DNA from: a virus
IMG/VR virus record: IMGVR_UViG_3300030060_004693
Span: 1-38,624 of that record
Reading direction: 5' to 3' (one strand)
DNA: 38,624 nt
Part shown: piece after piece, positions 23,059-30,627 of the stretch
Numbering within the stretch: position 1 is the first letter of the stretch
Layout: every line of letters begins with the position of its first letter
Made by a program: the position numbers and the translations under genes
Notes under the pieces: model-generated
Databases searched by the model: none
Told to the model about the DNA's origin: nothing
The model's input: only the letters and a program-made list of their open reading frames with translations

Positions 23059-23517
23059 ATGAGTGATGACGAGGTGGAGATCAGGGACTTGGTATCCGTA
23101 TTATTGGGACTTATGCCTGCAAGTGAGCGCAAGATCGTGAGTATGTATTATTTGGAAGGGTACAAGTGTAGGGAGATAGGCGAGCGTTTTGGAGTGGGGG
23201 CGGGTCAGATTAGTCTGATTATACGAAATATCATTCGCGAATGCGGGCATTTGGTCACCCAGTTGGACAAGAAGAGGAAGGTATTTTTTCAACCTTTGAT
23301 TTCCAAGAAGTCCATATTGTTTGATCATACTGCGTATTCGAGGAAGAAGTTATTGGATCGAAGAAAGGCAACGAAGGAGAAGCAAGACATGGAAGAAGCA
23401 TGGGCATACGAGAATTTTCAAGATCATTGGAAGTGGAGCATAGAGAAGGGTCATCACGTTCACCCTGCCATACGCAGAGCGTATAATCGATTGATGGAGG
23501 AATCCAAATGTGGATAA
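23059..23517 (+). CDS. Sigma-70 region-4-like HTH transcription factor (152 aa)
   Basis: The first 75 residues (LMPASERKIVSMYYLEGYKC then REIGERFGVGAGQISLII) have the LPxxERxIxxxYYLEGxSxxEIAExxG signature of sigma region 4. The rest (from about residue 90) is basic and helical. No region 2 is present, so it is not a complete sigma factor; it may be an anti-host factor, an activator or a late-gene regulator. The two near-identical late promoters at 26951 and 30628 make it a candidate for their control. Its stop overlaps the GTG of the next gene. Confidence 0.6.
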   Translation: MSDDEVEIRDLVSVLLGLMPASERKIVSMYYLEGYKCREIGERFGVGAGQISLIIRNIIRECGHLVTQLDKKRKVFFQPLISKKSILFDHTAYSRKKLLDRRKATKEKQDMEEAWAYENFQDHWKWSIEKGHHVHPAIRRAYNRLMEESKCG

Positions 23518-24379
23518 TCCCCAGAACGTTATCAGCTTTTGTACCGGATACGGAGGTTTGGAAATGGGAATTAAGCGAGCAGGCGTGGATATTAGAACGA
23601 TCTGTTACTGCGAACGGGAAAGCTATGTCCAAGCAGTATTGGTTAAGGCAATTGAAGAAGGGCGGATGGATAACGCACCTATATGGTCTGACGTTGCGAC
23701 CTTCCCTGCATCAATCTTTCGAGGAAAAGTACGTGGACTCACTTGTGGATACCCCTGCCAGCCCTTCAGTAGCGCGGGTAAGCGAAAAGGGGAAGAAGAC
23801 CCAAGGCACTTGTGGCCTAAAATCAGGGAACACGCCAGGGCAATTGGAGTTCAATGGATTTTTGCAGAGAACGTCGAGGGACACGTCTCGCTTGGACTCT
23901 CCACAGTTATCAGCGATTTGGAAGAGGATGGTTACGAGGTGGCGGCAGGAATATTCTCAGCGGAAGAAGTCGGCGCTCCTCACAGAAGGAAAAGGATTTT
24001 TATCTTGGGCAACTCCGCAAGCGAGCGACCACGTGGAGGGAGCGAGGACGTCAATAACGTCCAATCAGAAATGCTTGGGGAGGGATCTCAAGATGTGGCC
24101 AAGTCCGCGAGCGGGCAACCCGGGGAGTCGCAAACCAGGAACGGGAGGAAAGGTATTGGCGGAGGAAGCGAAGAGACACGCTGGCCTGCTCGACCAGGAG
24201 ACGAGCAATACGAGTGGGAGTCACCGAGAACAGTTGTCACCCGATTGGGTGGAAAGCCTTATGGGTCTGCCTACAGGAACAAGCGACTTGCGCTCTTGGG
24301 GAACGGAGTAGTGCCGCAAACTGCGGAATTGGCATGGAGAACTTTATGGAAGGAATTGAATGAGAGAGAAAGGAACTGA
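23510..24379 (+). CDS. C5-cytosine DNA methyltransferase (289 aa)
   Basis: All key motifs of the family are visible: motif I FCTGYGGLEMG, motif IV CGYPCQPFS (Cys83), motif VI FAENVEGH, motif VIII PHRRKRIFILG (RRKR 159-162) and the C-terminal motif X GNGVVPQTAEL. It should transfer a methyl group to cytosine in a specific site. The GTG start overlaps the preceding stop, and an ATG two bases earlier opens only a shadow frame. No cognate endonuclease is present. It probably protects against host restriction. Confidence 0.93.
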   Translation: MDNPQNVISFCTGYGGLEMGIKRAGVDIRTICYCERESYVQAVLVKAIEEGRMDNAPIWSDVATFPASIFRGKVRGLTCGYPCQPFSSAGKRKGEEDPRHLWPKIREHARAIGVQWIFAENVEGHVSLGLSTVISDLEEDGYEVAAGIFSAEEVGAPHRRKRIFILGNSASERPRGGSEDVNNVQSEMLGEGSQDVAKSASGQPGESQTRNGRKGIGGGSEETRWPARPGDEQYEWESPRTVVTRLGGKPYGSAYRNKRLALLGNGVVPQTAELAWRTLWKELNERERN

Positions 24380-24382
24380 ACT

Positions 24383-24499
24383 ATGAGCGTGGATAAATGG
24401 TGGTTGCTCGAACCTAATGATGATGATCAATGCGATGATATGTGGGGAGTAGACGAGGATGACGAGGAGGACGAAGAGGAGGAGAGTGAGGAAGCGTGA
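24383..24499 (+). CDS. Small, extremely acidic protein (38 aa)
   Basis: The ATG at 24383 has AAGGAA upstream. The product begins MSVDKWWLLEPNDDDQCDDM and continues with an almost unbroken run of Asp and Glu to the end (EDDEEDEEEESEEA). Such a charge pattern is known from DNA-mimic antirestriction proteins, but no family is recognised and it is shorter than those. It lies right after a methyltransferase gene. The codon run overlaps the basic N-terminal reading of the next gene. Confidence 0.45.
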   Translation: MSVDKWWLLEPNDDDQCDDMWGVDEDDEEDEEEESEEA

Positions 24500-24503
24500 A
24501 CGT

Positions 24504-24671
24504 ATGCTCACTTTGCCCGAAGCTCAGGAAGCGGAGAAGCGCTTTTGGAGCAATACGCAAGTTATCCGGTTTGAGGTTGGGAGCGATGGAGAGAAGCGCC
24601 CCGTGCGCTCAAAGGTTCAGCGCGTAGTGCCTAGTGACTTTTTTGACTTTAGAAAGGGGCGCAAGAAGTGA
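24504..24671 (+). CDS. Hypothetical basic protein (55 aa)
   Basis: The frame is open further upstream (ATG 24459, GTG 24486), but those starts would lie within the acid-coding stretch and give only a basic run. The ATG at 24504 has GAGGAAG about 11 bases before it. The protein reads MLTLPEAQEAEKRFWSNTQV then IRFEVGSDGEKRPVRSK. Its stop overlaps a GTG of the next gene. No family recognised. Confidence 0.45.
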   Translation: MLTLPEAQEAEKRFWSNTQVIRFEVGSDGEKRPVRSKVQRVVPSDFFDFRKGRKK

Positions 24672-24847
24672 GTGGCGGGGGAAGACAATTGATTCACGAA
24701 GTGAAATTGTTGCTTAGACGTTGGGAATTGGAATCCGATCTTTTGCAGGAGGAGATAATCACGTGCCTCAAGGACGGGGTAAACGAGTATTACCAGGAGG
24801 ATGTTGTGGATTTTGATAGTGAGATAGATTTGGGGGAGGACGAATGA
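24668..24847 (+). CDS. Hypothetical protein (59 aa)
   Basis: GTG at 24668 overlaps the preceding stop (GTGA), and the TGA overlaps ATGATG of the next gene. The protein is acidic at its end (DVVDFDSEIDLGEDE) and helical in its middle (LIHEVKLLLRRWELESDLLQ). Both ends coupled; no family recognised. Confidence 0.5.
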   Translation: MSGGGRQLIHEVKLLLRRWELESDLLQEEIITCLKDGVNEYYQEDVVDFDSEIDLGEDE

Positions 24848-25032
24848 TGAATCTTTACAAACCGACCAAGAAGATAGGCACTTGGCAACAGATGGTGGTT
24901 CGCGTGACCAAGGAGCGTGACGAATTGGTTGCGAGGAACAAGAAGCTCGAAGAGGAGAACATGGGACTCAAGCGCAGATGTTCCGACTTGTGGAAGGAAG
25001 TGACTGAGGAGCGGGCGAAGAATGATTCGTGA
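24844..25032 (+). CDS. Small coiled-coil protein before terminase (62 aa)
   Basis: ATG at 24844 overlaps the previous stop. MMNLYKPTKKIGTWQQMVVR leads into a predicted coiled coil (KERDELVARNKKLEEENMGL). It has no enzymatic motif. The stop overlaps the GTG at 25029 (GTGA). It might act as a small packaging or scaffolding cofactor, which is only positional inference. Confidence 0.55.
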   Translation: MMNLYKPTKKIGTWQQMVVRVTKERDELVARNKKLEEENMGLKRRCSDLWKEVTEERAKNDS

Positions 25033-25235
25033 AATGCCCCAAGGGATGGAATCCGACCTTTTGGCGCAAATACGGGCGAGCGATACCCGAATCAGTTGTC
25101 GAATTACCACGGTGCGACTTGAGAAACCTCGGGCCACCATGCTCGAAATTCGACCCCGAGACGTTGGAACGGATACTGAAGGCTGGGCAGTCGGCCCGGA
25201 AGAAATCCCGTTCGAAACGCTCGAAGAAGCGATAA
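25029..25235 (+). CDS. Hypothetical basic protein before terminase (68 aa)
   Basis: GTG at 25029 forms a GTGA overlap with the coiled-coil gene. The product VKCPKGWNPTFWRKYGRAIP ends in a very basic tail (ARKKSRSKRSKKR). A second frame through the same bases, ATG 25022 to stop 25276, is also open and protein-like (EEIPFETLEEAIILGMEIQ) and overlaps the terminase start. I prefer the GTG frame for its junction, but cannot exclude the other, or both. Confidence 0.45.
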   Translation: MKCPKGWNPTFWRKYGRAIPESVVELPRCDLRNLGPPCSKFDPETLERILKAGQSARKKSRSKRSKKR

Positions 25236-25263
25236 TCTTGGGAATGGAGATACAGGCGAGGGA

Positions 25264-26949
25264 ATGCCCAAGATAACCTATACTGACGAGGTAGACGCGA
25301 GGTTTGGCATCCCGTGGACTGATGACCTCAAGTATGACAAGGGCGAGCTTGTATGCGCGTTGAGCGAGGAAGAGATTGATCGCTTGACCATCGAAGACCC
25401 CGAGCGCGCAGAGACGCTCACACGCTTGCTCATGGATCAACCTACCAGCGAAAAGGAAGATCCCATACAATGGGGATGGACTCTGCCCGGATGGAGACGG
25501 GTGATGGAGAGATTCGACAAGGACAAGATCCACGTGATACTTGGTGGGAACAGATCGAGTAAGACCATGATGGCATCCCGTTTGCTCGTACACTTGGCTC
25601 AGGCAATACCCGAAGCTGAGATACGCAGTATGCACGTAACTGAGGAGCGCAGTATTCAAGATGCGCAGAAAACGATTTGGCAAAATTTGCCCATGCGGTA
25701 CAAGCGTTCCAAGAAGAAGAGCGCGAATCATAGCTTGCAATATAATCAGAAGAACGGATTCAATTCGGCAAAGGCAATCCTTCCCCCGACAATCGCAGGG
25801 GCGGAACGAGGAAGCACGATATATTTCAATAACTACCGCCAGTACATGGCAGACCCGCAAATCTTCGAGGGATGGTCTGCTCATGCAATCCACCTGGATG
25901 AAGAAGTACCTCAAAATATTTTCGAGACGTTACTAGGGCGCACCGCAGACTATCATGGACGATTGATCCTTACCTTCACCACGCTCCAAGGATGGACACC
26001 ATTGATCAATAGCTTGCTCAAGGGTGCGGAGACGGTACGGACGAGATATAGCGAACTCTTGCAGAAGGAATTGCCCATTGAACAAATCTCCGCGAATTGG
26101 CCTGACTGTAGGATACATTACTTTTGGTCAGAGCAAACTCCGTTCATTGATTACAAGGAATTGGTACGCACTTATTCCAAGCAACCGCAGGAGGTAAAGC
26201 TTGCCCGACTGTACGGTATCCCGTCCAAGTCGTTCGAGGGACGCTTCCCAAAATTTCAGCGCGAGACAAACGTTATTCCGCATGAGAGAATTCCGTTCAT
26301 TGCCGATCCATCGCTCAAGGTCACTAAGTATTTCGTATGCGATCCGGGCGGGAGCAAGCCTTGGGTTGCGATATGGGCGGGTGTGGATTTACAAGGGCGC
26401 ATCTACGTTTATCGGGAGTTCCCTGACAGTACGATGGGAGCATGGGCATTGCCCCACGTAAACAATGCCGGAAAGAGCGTGGGCAAGCCCGGCCCTGGAC
26501 AGAAGCCCTTGGGATGGGGATATAATCAATACAAGGAACATTTCGAGGATTTGGAAGACGAGGAGGATATATTCGAGAGAATAGTAGATCCGCGCATGGG
26601 ATCGGCAACGGTGCGCGAGAAGGAGGGCGAATCAAACATCATCACAACGATGAGCAATCTTGGATTCGTATTTCGTCCTGCTCCAGGTGTGGACATAGAA
26701 GCGGGAATTGCAAAGATCAATGACGCTTTGAGTTGGGACGATACCGAACCCATGACCGATCAGAACACTCCTCGCTTGTTCGTGAGTGACAGATGCGAGA
26801 ATTTCATATCCTCGATGATTGAGTATAGCGGGCAATCGCGTCAGGAACATTTCAAGGATTTCGTGGATTGCATACGCTATTTAATGGTCAGCGGAGCGGA
26901 TCACGTGACTAGTCGCGACCTCATGATCACGGGAGGCGGAGGATATTAG
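25264..26949 (+). CDS. terL: Terminase large subunit (561 aa)
   Basis: The ATPase part shows Walker A GGNRSSKT (94-101), Walker B HAIHLDEEVP (207-216) and the coupling motif LTFTT (236-240). The nuclease part has FVCDPGGSKPWVAIWAGVD (Asp360), ERIVDPRMGS (Asp442) and KDFVDCIRYL (Asp532/Asp535). It translocates and cuts concatemeric DNA into the prohead. The ATG at 25264 is used; AGGCGAGGGA just before is a weak ribosome-binding site. It is followed immediately by the conserved promoter at 26951 and the portal gene. Confidence 0.95.
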   Translation: MPKITYTDEVDARFGIPWTDDLKYDKGELVCALSEEEIDRLTIEDPERAETLTRLLMDQPTSEKEDPIQWGWTLPGWRRVMERFDKDKIHVILGGNRSSKTMMASRLLVHLAQAIPEAEIRSMHVTEERSIQDAQKTIWQNLPMRYKRSKKKSANHSLQYNQKNGFNSAKAILPPTIAGAERGSTIYFNNYRQYMADPQIFEGWSAHAIHLDEEVPQNIFETLLGRTADYHGRLILTFTTLQGWTPLINSLLKGAETVRTRYSELLQKELPIEQISANWPDCRIHYFWSEQTPFIDYKELVRTYSKQPQEVKLARLYGIPSKSFEGRFPKFQRETNVIPHERIPFIADPSLKVTKYFVCDPGGSKPWVAIWAGVDLQGRIYVYREFPDSTMGAWALPHVNNAGKSVGKPGPGQKPLGWGYNQYKEHFEDLEDEEDIFERIVDPRMGSATVREKEGESNIITTMSNLGFVFRPAPGVDIEAGIAKINDALSWDDTEPMTDQNTPRLFVSDRCENFISSMIEYSGQSRQEHFKDFVDCIRYLMVSGADHVTSRDLMITGGGGY

Positions 26950-26950
26950 G

Positions 26951-26979
26951 TTGACCCGTAAGGGGAATTACCTTACACT
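26951..26979 (+). promoter_or_regulatory. Late promoter with palindromic spacer (copy 1)
   Basis: TTGACC (26951-26956) and TACACT (26974-26979) are -35 and -10 boxes with exactly 17 bases between. The spacer contains GTAAGGGGAATTACCTTAC, with GTAAGG/CCTTAC inverted arms. Nearly the same block stands at 30628-30656. Spacer conservation beyond what a promoter needs points to a regulator site lying between the boxes. The start would fall about five bases before the portal ATG. Confidence 0.7.
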
Positions 26980-26990
26980 TTGCTACGCTT

Positions 26991-29060
26991 ATGTTAAGTG
27001 CCGCTGATCCCGAACTCTTATTCGTCTCGAAAGAACCTGACATTGCGTACTTGTCGCAGACCTACAAGCAAACGCAATCCGATCTAGGAGAGTGGCTTGA
27101 CCGCAGGCAACGCGACTATGACGTTCGCAATTGCCAATGGTCAGGCAAGTCTGATGACTTTAAGAAACACTCCTCCTTATCATCTACTGGCGAAGTATTC
27201 CCTTGGAATGGAAGCTCAGACCAAGAGGTAAGGCTGGCAGACGAGTTGATCGGATGTCGGGTAGCGATGGTGATGAACGCAATCAGACGCGCTCACATCG
27301 TTGCGACCCCTACGGAATCCAATGACGTCGAACGAGCCTCGGTAGTGAGCAACTTCTTGCGTTGGTTGATCAACTCCAAGATGGACGAATTTTATCCACA
27401 GATTGAACTGGGACTCCAAAACCTCTTTGAGAAGGGGATGATGGTTCATTACACGTGGTACGAACAACAAGACCTGAAACAACAACAAACGATCAAGCTT
27501 GAAGAGATTGCGCAAGTTTTGCCCGCCATTGCAGAAGTCATACAGGACGGATCAATGGATGATGAACTGAGCGAAACTCTCAAGCAACAATTCGGAGTGA
27601 GCAAGTCGAAAGGCAGAGCGATGCTCCGCGAGTTGAGAAAAGACGGTGAGACTACCGTTCCGGTTACGCGAGAAGTCGTGAGCCGCCCCAAGATCCGCTC
27701 ACTCGCACCTGACGAGGACGTGTTTTGGCCTAATTATACGATTGATCCGCAGGAAGCGCCCTACGTATTCCACGTGGTCAACATGACCCCCGAGCAAATA
27801 CGTTCCAAGATAAATACGGAAAAGTGGGACAAGGAATTTTGCGAATCGGTAATTGATCTGACCAACAATGCGGAAGCGGATAGTAACTTATATAATATCC
27901 GCGAGCAAGATCAGTTCGTGCATACTGACGATCAATACGTAAAGATCGTATATTGTTATCAAAGACTCTTGGACGAGGATAACATTCCGGGTATTTACTG
28001 CACGGTATTCCATCCTGACGTTAGCGAGTCCTATGCCAAGCACCAGTTGATGGACTATGCTCATGGCAAGTATCCTTTCCAAGTAACCACGCTTGAGAAG
28101 ACTTCCAAGCGTTTGTACTCGTCCAGGTCATACCCCGAGTTGATCGAATCGCTTCAGCAAGTACTCAAGGTGGAAACTGACTCTGCGATTGACGCTCAGT
28201 CATTGACCACTTTGCCACCGATAGAACACCCCCTTGGTCGCGCCCCGACAAAGTGGGGGCCGGGTATTCGCATTCCATATCGCACGCCTGGAGAGATCAG
28301 GTTTGCCGACACCCCTCGCGGTTCAACCGTGAACGTCGAGCTACGCAGATACATCAAGGAACAAGCGGACAGATACTTTGGCAGAAACGCACCCGGTGTC
28401 GATCCTGTGGAAGCGCAGATGAAGCAACAGGAGGTCATCGACAAGTGTTTCCAGCACCTCAAGCAAGTACTTGATCAAATATTCAGCTTATATCAGCAAT
28501 ACGGGCCTGACCAAGAATACTTCCGTGTAACCGGAATGCAGGATATGCAGAAGTTTGCCAAGGGCAACTCCGGTGAACGCTTTGACTTTTACTTGCAATT
28601 CGATGCCGCCACGCAAGATCCCGCTCAAATGGTCGAGCGCGTAAAGGCAATAGCCGAGCTTGGTGGTATGCTTGACAAGAACGGAGTGCTTGATACCGAG
28701 CGACTCCTTCAGGTTGCAGTCGGACAAATCTTACCGGGAGCGGCAGAGAGCATCATCGTACCCAAGGAAACCGCATCGCAAAAAGCGGTGGAGGAGGAGA
28801 GGCAGACGATTACCGAGATATATGCAGGCGTGCCTCCTAACGTTCGTCCGAATGACGCGCATGAGATGAAGCTTCAAGTATTTCAACAATGGTTGGCGCA
28901 ACCCGACGTCACGCAAAAGGTACAACAAGATCCTGCTCTGCAAGAGCGTATACAGAACTACCTTCAGCAAAGACAGATGCAAGTCACGCAACGTCAGAAT
29001 GCTGAGATTGGAAGACTCGGAGCAGCCCCAACGCAATTCGGAGAAACCCCTACTGCTTGA
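26991..29060 (+). CDS. Portal protein (689 aa)
   Basis: It directly follows TerL and has the size and composition of podovirus portals. N-terminal DLGEWLDRRQRDYDVRNCQW and SSDQEVRLADELI are typical, with a clip/stem region around YKIVYCYQRL-like strands. The C-terminal barrel segment is Gln-rich (LQERIQNYLQQRQMQVTQRQ, then NAEIGRLG). A dodecameric ring at the capsid vertex is expected. There is no Shine-Dalgarno sequence, and the promoter at 26951 would start transcription about five bases upstream, so translation may be leaderless. The TGA overlaps the next ATG. Confidence 0.9.
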   Translation: MLSAADPELLFVSKEPDIAYLSQTYKQTQSDLGEWLDRRQRDYDVRNCQWSGKSDDFKKHSSLSSTGEVFPWNGSSDQEVRLADELIGCRVAMVMNAIRRAHIVATPTESNDVERASVVSNFLRWLINSKMDEFYPQIELGLQNLFEKGMMVHYTWYEQQDLKQQQTIKLEEIAQVLPAIAEVIQDGSMDDELSETLKQQFGVSKSKGRAMLRELRKDGETTVPVTREVVSRPKIRSLAPDEDVFWPNYTIDPQEAPYVFHVVNMTPEQIRSKINTEKWDKEFCESVIDLTNNAEADSNLYNIREQDQFVHTDDQYVKIVYCYQRLLDEDNIPGIYCTVFHPDVSESYAKHQLMDYAHGKYPFQVTTLEKTSKRLYSSRSYPELIESLQQVLKVETDSAIDAQSLTTLPPIEHPLGRAPTKWGPGIRIPYRTPGEIRFADTPRGSTVNVELRRYIKEQADRYFGRNAPGVDPVEAQMKQQEVIDKCFQHLKQVLDQIFSLYQQYGPDQEYFRVTGMQDMQKFAKGNSGERFDFYLQFDAATQDPAQMVERVKAIAELGGMLDKNGVLDTERLLQVAVGQILPGAAESIIVPKETASQKAVEEERQTITEIYAGVPPNVRPNDAHEMKLQVFQQWLAQPDVTQKVQQDPALQERIQNYLQQRQMQVTQRQNAEIGRLGAAPTQFGETPTA

Positions 29061-29560
29061 TGATTGCAGAGGATTTAATTAAGGAAGAAATCAAGTCTTG
29101 GTCATCCGAGGTTCTTGAAAAGCCTAGCGAAAACTTTTCGGGGTTGCCTCCTTGTCCTTATGCAAAGCGTGCATGGACTGAAAAAAAGGTAGGTTTGCAC
29201 GTTACGGATGACTTGGAAACTGCATTGCGCATCAAGAACAGGAGTTCGATTGGAAGTGGAGAGGTTGAAGTGGTTGCTTGGATGGGTTGGGATAGCATGA
29301 GCGACAAACAGTTTGACAAGTGGATAGATAAACAAAATGCAACCCATGAGGGTACTTGGATGATCGGCTTTCATCCTGAGCATCCTGTTGACGAACTGCA
29401 AGAGGAGTTCGAGGGTAACGATGCCCCTGAGTATGCGTTGATATTAATACAACCTTTGTCTGACTTGAGCAAGGCATCCAAAAGAATTTTGAGAAAGGGA
29501 TATTATCAAAAATATACTGAGGAAGATATGAACCATGTTATGGAAAGGAACGCACAATGA
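29060..29560 (+). CDS. Hypothetical phage protein with LPPCPYAKRAW motif (166 aa)
   Basis: The ATG at 29060 overlaps the portal TGA (TGATG). SGLPPCPYAKRAW and TWMIGFHPEHPVD are motifs I recall from marine phage proteins of unknown role. It is alpha-beta, acidic in its middle and basic at the end (YYQKYTEEDMNHVMERNAQ). No membrane segment is seen. Lying between the portal and the lysine-rich proteins, it is likely a head or morphogenesis factor, though a regulatory role cannot be excluded. Confidence 0.7.
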   Translation: MIAEDLIKEEIKSWSSEVLEKPSENFSGLPPCPYAKRAWTEKKVGLHVTDDLETALRIKNRSSIGSGEVEVVAWMGWDSMSDKQFDKWIDKQNATHEGTWMIGFHPEHPVDELQEEFEGNDAPEYALILIQPLSDLSKASKRILRKGYYQKYTEEDMNHVMERNAQ

Positions 29561-29610
29561 AGGGACGTCGTAAGATGCGCAAAGTTGTTAAGCGTAAGAA
29601 AAGAAAGTAA
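29557..29610 (+). CDS. 17-aa basic peptide
   Basis: ATG at 29557 overlaps the previous stop (ATGA). The product is MKGRRKMRKVVKRKKRK, with 11 of its 17 residues being Lys or Arg. It is the first of four consecutive lysine-rich ORFs and could bind DNA. It is very short, so it may instead be a translation-coupling leader for the next gene. Confidence 0.4.
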   Translation: MKGRRKMRKVVKRKKRK

Positions 29611-29615
29611 ACCCC

Positions 29616-29885
29616 ATGAAGGGTCATACTATTAAGGGCGGGCATAAGCGTCCGACCAAGTCCGGTGCGGGCATGACTAAAAAAGGTATTCGTAAGTACA
29701 AACGCGATAATCCTGGTAGCAAGCTCAAGGGTGCGGTCACGGGTAAAGTGAAAAAGGGAAGTAAGGCAGCCAAGCGCAGGAAGTCGTATTGCGCTCGTTC
29801 AGCTGGACAAATGAAAAAGTTCCCCAAAGCCGCAAAGAATCCAAACAGTAGATTGCGTCAGGCTCGCAAGCGTTGGAAGTGTTGA
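29616..29885 (+). CDS. Lysine-rich small phage protein (89 aa)
   Basis: The segments GAGMTKKGIRKYKRDNPGSK, LKGAVTGKVKKGSKAAKRRK and SYCARSAGQMKKF, ending SRLRQARKRWKC, belong to a group of small basic proteins that recur in marine phages (DUF6321-like from memory). About a third of the residues are Lys or Arg. They are thought of as virion-associated or DNA-condensing, but no function is proved. The ATG starts a few bases after the 17-aa ORF. Confidence 0.75.
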   Translation: MKGHTIKGGHKRPTKSGAGMTKKGIRKYKRDNPGSKLKGAVTGKVKKGSKAAKRRKSYCARSAGQMKKFPKAAKNPNSRLRQARKRWKC

Positions 29886-29888
29886 TTT

Positions 29889-30062
29889 ATGGCAACAAAA
29901 AAAACAAGTAAAAAAGGCAAGAACGTGCCAACCAACAAGACGTTGTATTCAAGGGTGAAAAGCGAAGCTAAAAGAAAGTTTGACGTATATCCCTCGGCAT
30001 ACGCAAATGCGTGGTTGGTCAAGACCTATAAGAAAAGGGGCGGGGGTTACCAGAAAACATGA
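29889..30062 (+). CDS. DUF5872-like small basic protein (57 aa)
   Basis: The protein MATKKTSKKGKNVPTNKTLY then SRVKSEAKRKFDVYPSAYAN and AWLVKTYKKRGGGY has the DUF5872-type pattern (NKxLYxRVKxEAKRKFxVYPSAYANxWL), which I recognise from phage and giant-virus proteins. Function unknown; probably DNA binding. It is too short for many ORF callers. The TGA at 30060-30062 overlaps the next ATG (30059). Confidence 0.7.
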   Translation: MATKKTSKKGKNVPTNKTLYSRVKSEAKRKFDVYPSAYANAWLVKTYKKRGGGYQKT

Positions 30063-30319
30063 GTCTAAAAAAGTGGTTTTCTGAGGAATGGGTTGACATA
30101 GGCCGAAAGAAAAAAGGAGGAGGTCATCCTAAATGCGGAAGAAAGAAAGCCAGTACTAAAAAAAAGGGATACCCGAAGTGTGTACCAAAAGCCAAAGCCG
30201 CAAAAATGACGGCAGCGCAAAAGAGGTCTGCGGTAAAAAGGAAGAGAGCAAAGGCGCAGGGGGTTGGAGGTAAACCTACCAACGTAAAAACTTTTGCTCG
30301 TAAGAAGAAAAAGAAATAA
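30059..30319 (+). CDS. Lysine-rich small phage protein (86 aa)
   Basis: MSLKKWFSEEWVDIGRKKKG then HPKCGRKKAS, KKGYPKCVPKAKAAKM and VGGKPTNVKTFARKKKKK is a pattern shared with the small basic proteins of many marine phages. The two Cys residues (CGRKKAS, PKCVPK) are conserved-looking. It overlaps the preceding stop by ATGA. Third of the block; a packaged nucleoid-like component is a possibility only. Confidence 0.7.
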   Translation: MSLKKWFSEEWVDIGRKKKGGGHPKCGRKKASTKKKGYPKCVPKAKAAKMTAAQKRSAVKRKRAKAQGVGGKPTNVKTFARKKKKK

Positions 30320-30320
30320 T

Positions 30321-30560
30321 ATGCCCCGAAAGAAAAAGACCTACCACGAAATCGATCCCGAAGAAGCGATGCAAGCATTGAGCTTCCTCAAGGGAGAACC
30401 GAATTTTTTAAAGTATATCGAGATGCGCGAAGAGATGCGTGAGGAAGTGATCCGCCAGTTGCAGATACCCGAAGTGGTTGCCTGCACGAACAGACACTTC
30501 ATGCTATGCGGAAAACTCGAAGCGATAGACGAAGAACTAGACACTTTTTACAAGCTATAG
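30321..30560 (+). CDS. Hypothetical acidic/helical protein (79 aa)
   Basis: I use the ATG at 30321 (MPRKKKTYHEIDPEEAMQAL); the open frame upstream is an extension into the previous gene. After a basic start it is a helical acidic protein (YIEMREEMREEVIRQLQIPE). A single Cys-Thr-Asn region (VVACTNRHFMLCGKLEAIDE) precedes the C-terminus. It is the last gene before a strong terminator. Family unknown. Confidence 0.65.
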   Translation: MPRKKKTYHEIDPEEAMQALSFLKGEPNFLKYIEMREEMREEVIRQLQIPEVVACTNRHFMLCGKLEAIDEELDTFYKL

Positions 30561-30580
30561 AACAGTTCATTCATAGGGGT

Positions 30581-30626
30581 AACCCCCTTGCGAGATCCGC
30601 CACACTAGCTCGCAAGGGGGTTTTTT
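30581..30626 (+). terminator. Rho-independent terminator between portal and scaffold units
   Basis: AACCCCCTTGCGAG (30581-30594) and CTCGCAAGGGGGTT (30609-30622) form a perfect 14-pair stem with a 14-base loop, followed by T through 30626. It stands directly before the second late promoter, whose -35 begins two bases later. This separates the portal block from the capsid block and lets them be set separately. Confidence 0.92.
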
Positions 30627-30627
30627 G

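Noticed and set aside
23508-24311. 267-aa ORF in another frame of the C5 methyltransferase
   Set aside because: It is a shadow of the methyltransferase, which has all family motifs in the GTG 23510 frame.
26974-26996. lac-like -10 TATGTT at the portal start
   Set aside because: Spacing to the TTACAC box is too short; the TTGACC-N17-TACACT reading fits better and recurs at 30628.
25264-29060. Phage RNA polymerase of the T7 type in the early region
   Set aside because: No ORF has the length or motifs; the promoters found are of the host sigma-70 type.
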